Assembly: GCA_037833965.1 (NCBI GenBank)
Contig: AP031357.1
Coordinates: 18,310,001 to 18,374,000, forward strand
Origin: Marchantia polymorpha subsp. ruderalis
Lineage: Eukaryota; Streptophyta; Marchantiopsida; Marchantiales; Marchantiaceae
DNA: 64,000 nt
Direction of reading: 5' to 3'
The position numbers and the translations under genes were made by a program. The notes under the pieces are model-generated. The model ran no database searches, was not told where the DNA came from, and saw only the letters and a list, made by a program, of their open reading frames with translations. The number at the start of each line of letters is the position of its first letter. Positions within the stretch are counted from its first letter, which is position 1. Shown piece after piece: positions 50,799 to 59,165 of the stretch.

Positions 50799-51940
50799 GA
50801 AATTGCTTCCTCCACCTCTTCATACTCTATTCCCTCCATATTGTTGAACGGTCGTCGCTGCATGGGCCGTCCTCCTTGTTGTGTCGGCCGAACTCGACAA
50901 AACTTGGCTATGTGACCCATTCGTCCACATGCATAGCATTGGCGATTGTCACGAACTCCAGCTCCTCCTCGAACCATTCCATTATTTGCATAACCTTCTT
51001 GCAAATTTGGAACTCCTGGTCGCCTAATCTCACCTCCAAATCTTGGTGGTGGTCCTCTTGTTGGTGCAAAACCTTCTCTACGTCGAAGGTTTCCCAACTC
51101 TATCGGTGTTGGACCAGATGGATCTCTAAAATTGCTCACTGGTTCACCGTGTGTGACACCAAAAGCACCCGAAATTCGTTGAGCAATTGCGATTGCTTCA
51201 TTCACAGTAGATGGATTGCTTACCATCACCTCCTTTTGAATTCGATCTTTCAAGCCTCGTTTGAACACGTCCAAGGCTTCAGCTCCACTCATATCCATGA
51301 TAGATACTTGAAGGTCACGAAATTCTTCAATGTACTCATGAATACCTCCTTTCTGCTTCAGATCCCACAACTTCATTCTTGTAGTTTGAAGAGAATCCAC
51401 CGCTTGAAAATTTTGCAGAAGTCCTTCTTGCATTCCACTCCACGAAATGGTAGCACCTCGTTCTGAAAGCATTCTCTCCCATGTTGTGTACCATGTGAGA
51501 GCCTTATCCGTAAGATATGATCTCATGAACATTCCTGCAATATAATCAGAAACATGAAAATGGGATAAATGAATATTCATCCTCATAATCCATCCCTCTA
51601 ACACTCCCATTGCTCTACTCCCTTTGTAAGCTTCCACCTTACAGGATTTTCCCATTCGAAGCAAAAGATTTGCTTGATCTTCAATCTCTTGAAGACGTCT
51701 CCTATTTGCCTCTGCTGCATCAATAGGAGTTGGTTCTGGCTGAACTTGGGAAGCTTGAACTTGAGTTTCAACTTTTATCTCTCCAACTCTCTCTCTCTCT
51801 ACTTTCTCACTCTCTAATGCAAAGATTTTATCTTCCATGGCTTGCTGCTTGGTATGCCCATCTATTATCGCTTTTCTCAACTCCTTCATCTCCGCCATGA
51901 TTGCATTGAGAACCTCACCCATATCAATTGATGTTCCCAT
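50777..51940 (-). CDS. gag: Copy A Gag polyprotein, 387 residues
   Basis: The frame is intact from ATG (51940) to TAA. The N-terminal third is charged and helical ([35 protein letters not shown]), followed by the retrotransposon gag core ([51 protein letters not shown]) and one CCHC zinc knuckle near the C-terminus ([14 protein letters not shown]). Gag should form the cytoplasmic virus-like particle and package element RNA. The stop lies 5 codons after the heptamer thought to divert some ribosomes into pol. Nearly identical to the copy B gag. Confidence 0.95.
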   Translation of the reverse strand: MGTSIDMGEVLNAIMAEMKELRKAIIDGHTKQQAMEDKIFALESEKVERERVGEIKVETQVQASQVQPEPTPIDAAEANRRRLQEIEDQANLLLRMGKSCKVEAYKGSRAMGVLEGWIMRMNIHLSHFHVSDYIAGMFMRSYLTDKALTWYTTWERMLSERGATISWSGMQEGLLQNFQAVDSLQTTRMKLWDLKQKGGIHEYIEEFRDLQVSIMDMSGAEALDVFKRGLKDRIQKEVMVSNPSTVNEAIAIAQRISGAFGVTHGEPVSNFRDPSGPTPIELGNLRRREGFAPTRGPPPRFGGEIRRPGVPNLQEGYANNGMVRGGAGVRDNRQCYACGRMGHIAKFCRVRPTQQGGRPMQRRPFNNMEGIEYEEVEEAISGNEDHR

Positions 51941-51957
51941 GCTTTCTCACACTCCCT

Positions 51958-52164
51958 CTAATACAAAGTGAGTATAATCACTATGTGACCTCTCAACAAA
52001 GGAGTCACAAAAGGTGCAGGTGACTCTATCACAGCTCTATAGTACCCCTCTCCATAATTTCTCACAAGAAAATCTCTCCATATACTCTTCTGTCTATATA
52101 CTGTTCTAATCTCTACATAAGTGCTGAATCGAACCGGCACAGGTGGTTCGCGATTCAAATCCAT
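51958..52164 (-). CDS. Leader ORF 2 of copy A, 68 residues, unknown
   Basis: This ORF begins at an ATG and ends 17 nt before the gag ATG. Its protein (MDLNREPPVPVRFSTYVEIR..., ending IILTLY) is the same, residue for residue, as in copy B, although the two copies differ elsewhere. It aligns without gaps over about 38 residues with leader ORF 1 (K......WR.FLV..YG......V.ES......P pattern), so the two are probably a tandem duplication. No known domain recognised. It might encode a small accessory protein or act as an upstream ORF that limits gag translation. Confidence 0.5.
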   Translation of the reverse strand: MDLNREPPVPVRFSTYVEIRTVYRQKSIWRDFLVRNYGEGYYRAVIESPAPFVTPLLRGHIVIILTLY

Positions 52165-52171
52165 GAAACAA

Positions 52172-52390
52172 TCAGTATAGAATGTATATAGTACAATCCC
52201 AAGTCTCTACATAAGTAACTATTGGAAGAATCAGTGACACTCTTGACTCCATCACTCTAGTCATAAAATCTGCACCCCAACAAGCCACAAGGTACATCCG
52301 AAAATGATGTTTCTCCATGCAACGAAGGTGAATATCGAATAGGTTAGGAATTGGCCAGTGCGGTACTGGATTCCTGTCAATCCCGTCCAT
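52172..52390 (-). CDS. Leader ORF 1 of copy A, 72 residues, unknown
   Basis: This ORF begins at ATG 52390 (MDGIDRNPVPHWPIP) and ends just 7 nt before leader ORF 2. Residues FRMYLVACWGADFMTRVMES line up with WRDFLVRNYGEGYYRAVIES of ORF 2. In copy B the same ORF is broken by one extra T in a T run, so it is intact only here. Function unknown; no signal peptide; moderately hydrophobic C-terminus (TIYILY). Confidence 0.45.
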   Translation of the reverse strand: MDGIDRNPVPHWPIPNLFDIHLRCMEKHHFRMYLVACWGADFMTRVMESRVSLILPIVTYVETWDCTIYILY

Positions 52391-52541
52391 ATCTGCAAAA
52401 GCACAATTTCCCCCTTCCACCTCTCTCTACATGCAGATGAATGACCTCTGCCAGCCTCTATACACTCTCAAGACTACACTCCATCATCACTCACTTGCTA
52501 TTCCATGAGGGGTAATCCACACTTAAGGAAAGAGCAAGGTC

Positions 52542-52553
52542 GCTCTAATATCA
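52542..52553 (-). other. Primer-binding site of copy A
   Basis: TGATATTAGAGC on the minus strand, one base after the 5' LTR, resembles TGGTATCAGAGC, complementary to the 3' end of plant initiator Met tRNA, with two changes. It is the start site for minus-strand DNA synthesis. Confidence 0.75.
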
Positions 52554-52554
52554 T

Positions 52555-52974
52555 TGTAACACTAGGGTTTAGAGAGAAGTTCACTCGAAGATAGAAACGT
52601 AAACTCTAAAGATGAGAGATACCAACAATGGTTCTCCTCTCCCTTATATAGCTCTCACCAACAAGTACAAGGTGATATGATCTAATCCCCACCATCCATA
52701 CCACTCCTAGTGGATGGATGACGTGGCGGATAACCCTAACAAGCACACGGATCGCTGACGTGGCGCACCCAACTAACACACTAACTAACACACTCAATCC
52801 TTACCTACGAGCACACGGATTGTTGACGTGGCACTGTCAACTAACACATCCACTCTGTACCTACCAAGTGCGCGGATCGTTGACGTGGCAGCTATGACTA
52901 GTGCACACTAAAGTATCTACATCAATATTTAGAGTAACCTCTACTTTAGTTCTAACTAACTAAAGATGGTTACA
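52555..52974 (-). repeat. 5' LTR of copy A (promoter LTR)
   Basis: 420 bp. Read on the element strand it carries several TGACGTGGC/GCCACGTCA boxes in U3, then TATATAA (complement of 52644-52650) and the likely transcription start about 30 bp downstream. It borders the primer-binding site at 52542-52553. Confidence 0.97.
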
Positions 52975-52979
52975 CCTTT
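52975..52979 (+). repeat. Target-site duplication (right) of copy A
   Basis: CCTTT, identical to 46912-46916. With the element removed, the flanks read through as one AT-rich sequence. Confidence 0.9.
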
Positions 52980-53949
52980 CTGTCTTCTTGCATCTAAACT
53001 GATTCTCTACAATGACAAAAAAAATGATTTTTTGCGTACATAAAATATCACAATGAAAAGTTTGGATTGAAAATTATGCACTAGGATCGAAAATAGTTTA
53101 AAGTGATTATTTTTCAATGTCAATTTTGCTTTACATTTGATGAAAAGTAAAAAAATTATTCAAAACAATAAGTTGCTTCTACTGTTTAAGCATGAAAATC
53201 TTCTATTTCTTATGATAGTATTACACATTATTTTTGCAGCCAACATTCTAGTCAATGAGCGATATATTAGACTTTAGAATCATCTTGAGCTCGTATTTCA
53301 TTATTTGAAGATGTGTTAGTTGTGTTTAAAAGTTTGATCAAAATTCATTTCTTGTCTTCATTTTTTGAAAATGAAAGAAAAATTATATATGAAATTGAAC
53401 AATATATTGTGGATATCATTGTGAAAACTATGATGTTCAATCTCAAAGATCAAGAAAAAAGTGATGGAGAAGAAGATGTAGATGTGAAACATATGTTTGG
53501 TACTATGGTTGAGATTAATGCTATACTAGTTCGTTGTCAAGTAGCAACAAAATCAAGAAAACGACTATCATTGTAATATTGTGTTGAATCAAAATATGAT
53601 ACCACAAAATATTTTTACTTAATAACAATACCCAAAATAAAAACAACTTTGTTTTGCTTGGTTATGCATTACGTGTACTAGGGAACATCATTTTGTATGA
53701 CATCCAAATTTATCGATTGCACATATGATATTTTAGTTGAAACTGATTTGCGTATGTATTCTCGTCTCAATATTAGTAACTTTGTTTAGATTATCTGTTT
53801 TGCCAATGTGCAGATAACCAATCAAATTTTGAGACAATACTCTTTAACTTTTTTGAATATTTTCAATCGCATTTGATTCGGCGACACATCATAGCATTTA
53901 TTTCTTGATATACAATTTTGTATCTTCATTTGCTACTATCATTCTATTG

Positions 53950-54480
53950 TTAACTTGCAAGGTTGTGCAATTTCAATGTTTGATCGTCATACAAGTAATG
54001 TTATGTTCACGATGATGAGCGAGTTCCTGATAGTGCTCTATCTAGATTGGACAACTCGTCTTAGTTTAACAACTAATGGAGCTCGCAATATGTTAGTGTG
54101 GGTTATTGATGTTGTTACTTGTCGTGCCGACGTGATGCTTAGAAATTGTTCTTTAATTCAAATTTGATGCAGAGCGCATCAACTAGATCTTGTTATAGAG
54201 TAAGTAATGAACAATGTCATCAAAGAACAATATTTTTCAGGATTTAGAGTCTAGTACAAGAATGTACTACTAGTACTTAATCCAAAAATAAAAACTACAT
54301 GTCATCGTGTTGTTAATAGTTGGCTTTTAGCGGAAAAGGTTATCACTTGGTTTAATATCCATTGGACACTGTTGTTCATTCATATGAAGTCAAATCACCT
54401 AGCTTTCACATTACTTTGACTTTGGTGAGTTGCACTTCTTCCTATGCATCGGTAAACCACTTCAACAACTATACCATTTT
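53950..54480 (+). pseudogene. hAT-like (BED/ribonuclease-H-fold) transposase relic
   Basis: A single + strand frame with several stops keeps a recognisable order: MFDRHTSNVMFTMMSEFLIV, LYLDWTTRLSLTTNGARNM, CRAHQLDLVIE, VIKEQYFSGF, and TCHRVVNSWLLAEKVITWF. The TTDGA.NM.G..VVTR followed by W.CGAHQLDLV layout is typical of a hAT-like transposase family known from several plants and oomycetes; here TNGARNM and CRAHQLDLV. An upstream open stretch at 53313-53576 may be its N-terminal part. The copy is dead and lacks visible terminal inverted repeats. Confidence 0.5.
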
Positions 54481-54957
54481 GTGTTATTTAAGGATTAAGT
54501 ACTCTTGTACTTGATTAGCAAAATACTATGGATAATCTTGTTGCAACTTTCATTGTCGACGTTGTAGTGATTTGACCACTCAATGTAGAAGCAATTGCGA
54601 ATATCAATTCACGTCATCTTTGATTATTATGCGTTTGTTTACAGTAACATAAAGGAACGTAACTAGCAAAATTGCGTGGCAAACTGTAACGAAGTTAGAA
54701 GGAAACTATGGTATATAGACTAGACGTGAAGTTGTGCATCTGAAAAACAACTTTGTCAACCCTACACGCCAACCCTAGAAAGGCTTCACCTGCCCTCTCC
54801 ACTTTGTTTCTCTCGTTTTCTAGGCTTCTTCACTGCGCACAAAAATTCTTGATTGATTCATTTCTAACTCCTTTCAATCTCCAGTCCTCTTGCTCTCTAT
54901 TTTCTCCTTCGACTTGTCCCGCTTGCTTCTTCTCCAATCGTCTCGCTCTCCATTTCG

Positions 54958-55180
54958 CGATATTTACCAAACACAAACGTATTGTATCTTTTTTAATTTG
55001 TTGTCTCTTTACTTCAACTTTGTTACTTTTGTGCCGCTTGCTTGTGCAACGTGGAAGGTAATGCGAAATGGTATTGATTTTATACCGTGGAGGGATGGAG
55101 ATCCAACCCATTAGATTGTACCCATTCTAATTAGAGGTTGGTTTCTTTTGACTTTTTTTTCATGTTGGAGTGAAGATTAC
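54958..55180. repeat. Left copy of a tandem duplication split by copy B
   Basis: The sequence from ATATTTACCAAACACAAACG to GGAGTGAAGATTAC recurs at 61252-61471 with a few differences (for example TCTTTTTTAATT against TCTTGTTAATT). Copy B sits at its right end. Confidence 0.9.
55176..55180 (+). repeat. Target-site duplication (left) of copy B
   Basis: ATTAC directly before the 5' LTR; the same ATTAC follows the 3' LTR at 61242-61246. Confidence 0.9.
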
Positions 55181-55600
55181 TGTAACCATGTTTAGTTAGT
55201 TAGAACTAAAGTAGAGGTTACTCTAAATATTGATGTAGATACTTTAGTGTGCACTAGTCATAGCTAGCATGTCAGCGATCCGCGCACTTGGTAGGTACAG
55301 AGTGAATGTGTTAGTTGACAGTGCCACGTCAACAATCCGTGTCCTCGTAGGTAAGGATTGAGTGTGTTAGTTAGTGTGTTAGTTGGGTGCGCCACGTCAG
55401 CGATCCGTGTGCTTGTTAGGGTTATCCGCCACGTCATCCATCCACTAGGAGTGGTATGGATGGTGGGGATTAGATCATATCACCTTGTACTTGTTGGTGA
55501 GAGCTATATAAGGGAGAGGAGAACCATTGTTGGTATCTCTCATCTTCAGAGTTTACGTTTCTATCTTCGAGTGAACTTCTCTCTAAACCCTAGTGTTACA
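55181..55600 (+). repeat. 5' LTR of copy B (promoter LTR)
   Basis: 420 bp from TGTAACCATG to GTGTTACA. U3 holds three exact GCCACGTCA boxes (55323-55331, 55391-55399, 55428-55436), the first two followed by ATCCGTGT, plus a degenerate one at 55268. TATATAA lies at 55505-55511, putting the transcript start near 55535-55545. Confidence 0.97.
55505..55511 (+). promoter_or_regulatory. LTR TATA box of copy B
   Basis: TATATAA in the context GAGCTATATAAGGG, about 90 bp before the LTR end, is present in all four LTRs at the same place. It is the expected core promoter of the element. Confidence 0.75.
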
Positions 55601-55601
55601 A

Positions 55602-55613
55602 TGATATTAGAGC
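55602..55613 (+). other. Primer-binding site of copy B
   Basis: TGATATTAGAGC one base after the LTR; same sequence as in copy A, matching the initiator-tRNA type site with two changes. Confidence 0.75.
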
Positions 55614-55764
55614 GACCTTGCTCTTTCCTTGAGTGTGGATTACCCCTCATGGAATAGCAAGTGAGTGATGATGGAGTGTAGTCTTGAGAGTGTATAGAGG
55701 CTGGCAGAGGTCATTCATCTGCATGTAGAGAGAGGTGGAAGGGGGAAATTGTGCTTTTGCAGAT

Positions 55765-55984
55765 ATGGACGGGATTGACAGGAATCCAGTACCGCACTGG
55801 CCAATTCCTAACCTATTCGATATTCACCTTCGTTGCATGGAGAAACATCATTTTCGGATGTACCTTGTGGCTTGTTGGGGTGCAGATTTTTATGACTAGA
55901 GTGATGGAGTCAAGAGTGTCACTGATTCTTCCAATAGTTACTTATGTAGAGACTTGGGATTGTACTATATACATTCTATACTGA
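55765..55984 (+). pseudogene. Leader ORF 1 of copy B, frameshifted
   Basis: It starts MDGIDRNPVPHWPIP as in copy A, but a run of five T at about 55886-55890 (four in copy A) shifts the frame and ends translation at a TAG shortly after. The downstream half (FMTRVMESRV...) is still conserved in the other frame. Confidence 0.5.
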
Positions 55985-55991
55985 TTGTTTC

Positions 55992-56198
55992 ATGGATTTG
56001 AATCGCGAACCACCTGTGCCGGTTCGATTCAGCACTTATGTAGAGATTAGAACAGTATATAGACAGAAGAGTATATGGAGAGATTTTCTTGTGAGAAATT
56101 ATGGAGAGGGGTACTATAGAGCTGTGATAGAGTCACCTGCACCTTTTGTGACTCCTTTGTTGAGAGGTCACATAGTGATTATACTCACTTTGTATTAG
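55992..56198 (+). CDS. Leader ORF 2 of copy B, 68 residues, unknown
   Basis: ATG to TAG, ending 17 nt before the gag ATG. The protein is identical to that of copy A. No domain recognised; related to leader ORF 1 by ungapped alignment. Its position between primer-binding site and gag means it must be translated before, or bypassed by, ribosomes that reach gag. Confidence 0.5.
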   Translation: MDLNREPPVPVRFSTYVEIRTVYRQKSIWRDFLVRNYGEGYYRAVIESPAPFVTPLLRGHIVIILTLY

Positions 56199-56215
56199 AG
56201 GGAGTGTGAGAAAGC

Positions 56216-57379
56216 ATGGGAACATCAATTGATATGGGTGAGGTTCTCAATGCAATCATGGCGGAGATGAAGGAGTTGAGAAAAGCGATAATAGATGGGC
56301 ATACCAAGCAGCAAGCCATGGAAGATAAAATCTTTGCATTAGAGAGTGAGAAAGTAGAGAGAGAGAGAGTTGGAGAGATAAAAGTTGAACCTCAAGTTCA
56401 AGCTTCCCAAGTTCAGCCAGAACCAACTCCTATTGATGCAGCAGAGGCAAATAGGAGACGTCTTCAAGAGATTGAAGATCAAGCAAATCTTTTGCTTCGA
56501 ATGGGAAAATCCTGTAAGGTGGAAGCTTACAAAGGGAGTAGAGCAATGGGAGTGTTAGAGGGATGGATTATGAGGATGAATATTCATTTATCCCATTTTC
56601 ATGTTTCTGATTATATTGCAGGAATGTTCATGAGATCATATCTTACGGATAAGGCTCTCACATGGTACACAACATGGGAGAGAATGCTTTCAGAACGAGG
56701 TGCTACCATTTCGTGGAGTGGAATGCAAGAAGGACTTCTGCAAAATTTTCAAGCGGTGGATTCTCTTCAAACTACAAGAATGAAGTTGTGGGATCTGAAG
56801 CAGAAAGGAGGTATTCATGAGTACATTGAAGAATTTCGTGACCTTCAAGTATCTATCATGGATATGAGTGGAGCTGAAGCCTTGGACGTGTTCAAACGAG
56901 GCTTGAAAGATCGAATTCAAAAGGAGGTGATGGTAAGCAATCCATCTACTGTGAATGAAGCAATCGCAATTGCTCAACGAATTTCGGGTGCTTTTGGTGT
57001 CACACACGGTGAACCAGTGAGCAATTTTAGAGATCCATCTGGTCCAACACCGATGGAGTTGGGAAACCTTCGACGTAGAGAAAGTTTTGCACCAACAAGA
57101 GGACCACCACCAAGATTTGGAGGTGAGATTAGGCGACCAGGAGTTCCAAATTTGCAAGAAGGTTATGCAAATAATGGAATGGTTCGAGGAGGAGCTGGAG
57201 TTCGTGACAATCGCCAATGCTATGCATGTGGACGAATGGGTCACATAGCCAAGTTTTGTCGAGTTCGGCCGACACAACAAGGAGGACGGCCCATGCAGCG
57301 ACGACTGTTCAACAATATGGAGGGGATAGAGTATGAAGAGGTGGAGGAAGCAGTTTCGGGAAACGAAGATCACCAGTAA
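56216..57379 (+). CDS. gag: Copy B Gag polyprotein, 387 residues
   Basis: Intact from ATG to TAA, with the same domain order as copy A: helical charged N-terminus, gag core ([30 protein letters not shown]), basic Pro/Gly/Arg linker, CCHC knuckle ([14 protein letters not shown]), acidic tail ([15 protein letters not shown]). Only a handful of residues differ from copy A (for example IELG against MELG and GFAP against SFAP). It should form the particle shell. Confidence 0.95.
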   Translation: MGTSIDMGEVLNAIMAEMKELRKAIIDGHTKQQAMEDKIFALESEKVERERVGEIKVEPQVQASQVQPEPTPIDAAEANRRRLQEIEDQANLLLRMGKSCKVEAYKGSRAMGVLEGWIMRMNIHLSHFHVSDYIAGMFMRSYLTDKALTWYTTWERMLSERGATISWSGMQEGLLQNFQAVDSLQTTRMKLWDLKQKGGIHEYIEEFRDLQVSIMDMSGAEALDVFKRGLKDRIQKEVMVSNPSTVNEAIAIAQRISGAFGVTHGEPVSNFRDPSGPTPMELGNLRRRESFAPTRGPPPRFGGEIRRPGVPNLQEGYANNGMVRGGAGVRDNRQCYACGRMGHIAKFCRVRPTQQGGRPMQRRLFNNMEGIEYEEVEEAVSGNEDHQ

Positions 57380-57402
57380 TCTTGCCTCGCGGCCTTATTG
57401 GT
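57358..57402 (+). promoter_or_regulatory. Putative -1 ribosomal frameshift signal at the gag-pol junction, copy B
   Basis: GGGAAAC at 57358-57364 lies as G|GGA|AAC in gag phase. Spacer GAAGATC (7 nt). Arm ACCAGTAA 57372-57379 pairs with TTATTGGT 57395-57402 over 8 bp with a 15-nt loop. Compared with copy A, a G to A change in the left arm and a C to T change in the right arm both keep pairing (G-U to A-U, and G-C to G-U). Confidence 0.7.
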
Positions 57403-57921
57403 TATACAAAGCGAAGAAAAGGCGAGGTTGGAAGAAGGCAATGGTTGGGAGCTCATGGAAGGAGTAAGAAGCAAGGTCAACTCATTGTCACTGATGGTTT
57501 CATGGAAGGACACAAGGTGAGAGTTTTAATTGATCCTGGAGCAACTGAGAATTTTCTATCAAGGAGTGTTGCTATGAAGTTAGGTTTGATGTTGATGAAG
57601 GACGTGAGTGAAGAAGTTGAATTGCCAAACGGACAAACTGAAGTGATAGAAACACTACCACGGAGTGTAGAATTATCCATAGGTAGATACAAGGAGAGCA
57701 TTGAATGGAGAGTAATTTGTTTAGCTCGGTATGATGTCATCCTTGGAATGCCATGGATGGAACAATATAATCCGAAGGTAGATTGGAGAAGAAAAGTGAT
57801 TACAAGTAGTGGATGGAAGATCTATGGAGATAGAATTAGATCTCAGAATAGGAATTTACCCCTCTTTGTGATGGGTACAGCATCCATTTCTAGAGATGAT
57901 GTATGTTTCCTTGACTTATAA
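57382..57921 (+). pseudogene. Copy B protease segment of pol
   Basis: 179 residues in the -1 frame relative to gag. It contains the retropepsin motif [15 protein letters not shown] and VILGMPWM. A one-base loss just before 57921 (CTTGACTTATAAG against CTTGGACTCATAAG in copy A) creates a premature TAA and separates it from reverse transcriptase. Confidence 0.9.
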
Positions 57922-57977
57922 GAGATATTGGGTCCACGGACAAACCTTACATCCCGGAGTCCTTAAACGACATTTTT

Positions 57978-59165
57978 ATGGAGTATAAAGATGTTTTTCC
58001 AGATGATTTACCTGCAGGATTACCACCAAAGAGGCGAGTAGATCACAAGATTGAGGTGATATCTGGAAGTACACCAACTTGCAAAGCTCCATATCGTTTG
58101 GCTCCAAACGAGTTGGAAGAATGCAAAGCTCAAGTGGAGGAGATGTTGAGCAAGGGATTCATTCAACCAAGTGTTTCACCTTATGCAGCTCTAGTACTCT
58201 TTGTGAAGAAGAAGTATGGATCCATGAGACTATGTATCGATTATCGCGGGTTGAATCAGCAAACGGTGAAAAACAAATATCCATTACCTCGTATAGATGA
58301 TTTGTTTGATCAACTTCAAGGAGCAAAGTACTTTACCAAGCTAGATTTGAGAAGCGGCTACAATCAAATTCGAATTGCAGAAGAAGATGTTCACAAGACA
58401 GCTTTTCGTACTAGGTATGGACACTTTGAGTATCTGGTGATGCCTTTTGGTCTCACTAATGCACCAGCTACATTCATGGGATTGATGAACGATATCTTTC
58501 GCCCTTATCTAGATAAATCTGTCATTGTTTTTCTAGATGATATATTGGTGTATAGCAAAACTTTGAGTGATCATAGAAGTCATTTACGAGAGGTACTTCA
58601 AGTTTTAAGAGACAATCAATTGTATGCCAAAGCTTCAAAATGTGAATTTGGCAAGTCAGAAGTAGATTACTTGGATCATAGAGTTACAGCTACAGGATTC
58701 CAAGTGATGAGTGAGAAGATAGATGCCATTCAGAAATGGATAGCACCTGAGGATCAAACTCAATTGAAGAGTTTTCTAGGGCTCACTGGATTCTATCGTA
58801 GATTTGTGAAAGGTTTTGCTCGACTAGCTCAGGCCTTGACTTCCATGTTAGGGAAAGGTCAAAAGTGGAGATGGGGAACAGCTCAAGAGTTAGCTTTTCA
58901 AACATTGAAAGATGCTTTGTTACACGCACCTATTCTCAAGTGGTATGATCCTAACCGTTCTATCAAGTTGGCCACTGACGCATCAGGTACAACAGTAGGT
59001 GGCATACTTCAACAAGAATGGGAGGATGGATGGCATCCAGTTGCTTTCTATTCTCGAAAGTTGGTGGCGGCGGAACAAAATTATCACACGACAGAACGTG
59101 AGGAGTTAGCCATCGGTTGGCAACCAAACATTGGAAGCATTATTTGGGTGATAAGGAGTTTGTGA
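57978..59165 (+). pseudogene. Copy B reverse transcriptase and first part of RNase H
   Basis: 395 residues: [65 protein letters not shown], catalytic [10 protein letters not shown], then RNase H with the first Asp ([13 protein letters not shown]) and the Glu (TEREELAI). After EELAIG the frame runs into non-RNase H sequence and stops, while the true continuation (ATKHWKHYL) is one base back. The same switch occurs in copy A. Confidence 0.93.

Larger units (their letters stand above)
46917..52974 (-). mobile_element. Ty3/gypsy chromovirus, copy A, near-complete, minus orientation
   Basis: The 6058-bp element has two 420-bp LTRs, a 5-bp target duplication (CCTTT), an initiator-tRNA-type primer site, two short leader ORFs, gag with a CCHC knuckle, protease, reverse transcriptase, RNase H, integrase, a C-terminal chromodomain and a polypurine tract, in chromovirus order. 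The LTRs differ at 8 of 420 positions by my count, older than copy B. Pol is damaged: a TAG at 49134-49136 in RNase H, a TGA at 48445-48447 in integrase, and an RNase H frame change shared with copy B. A missing codon (Gln) in the integrase zinc region is in frame. It could not make a complete pol without recoding. Confidence 0.97.

Noticed and set aside
50783-51466. 227-codon open frame antisense to copy A gag (and its twin at 56690-57373 in copy B)
   Set aside because: It is the mirror of the well-supported gag frame; low-complexity Ser/Cys/Trp content and no domain.
59117-59165. A second -1 slippery site to explain the RNase H frame change
   Set aside because: No X XXY YYZ heptamer lies in the short stretch open in both frames; a shared one-base loss is the simpler reading.
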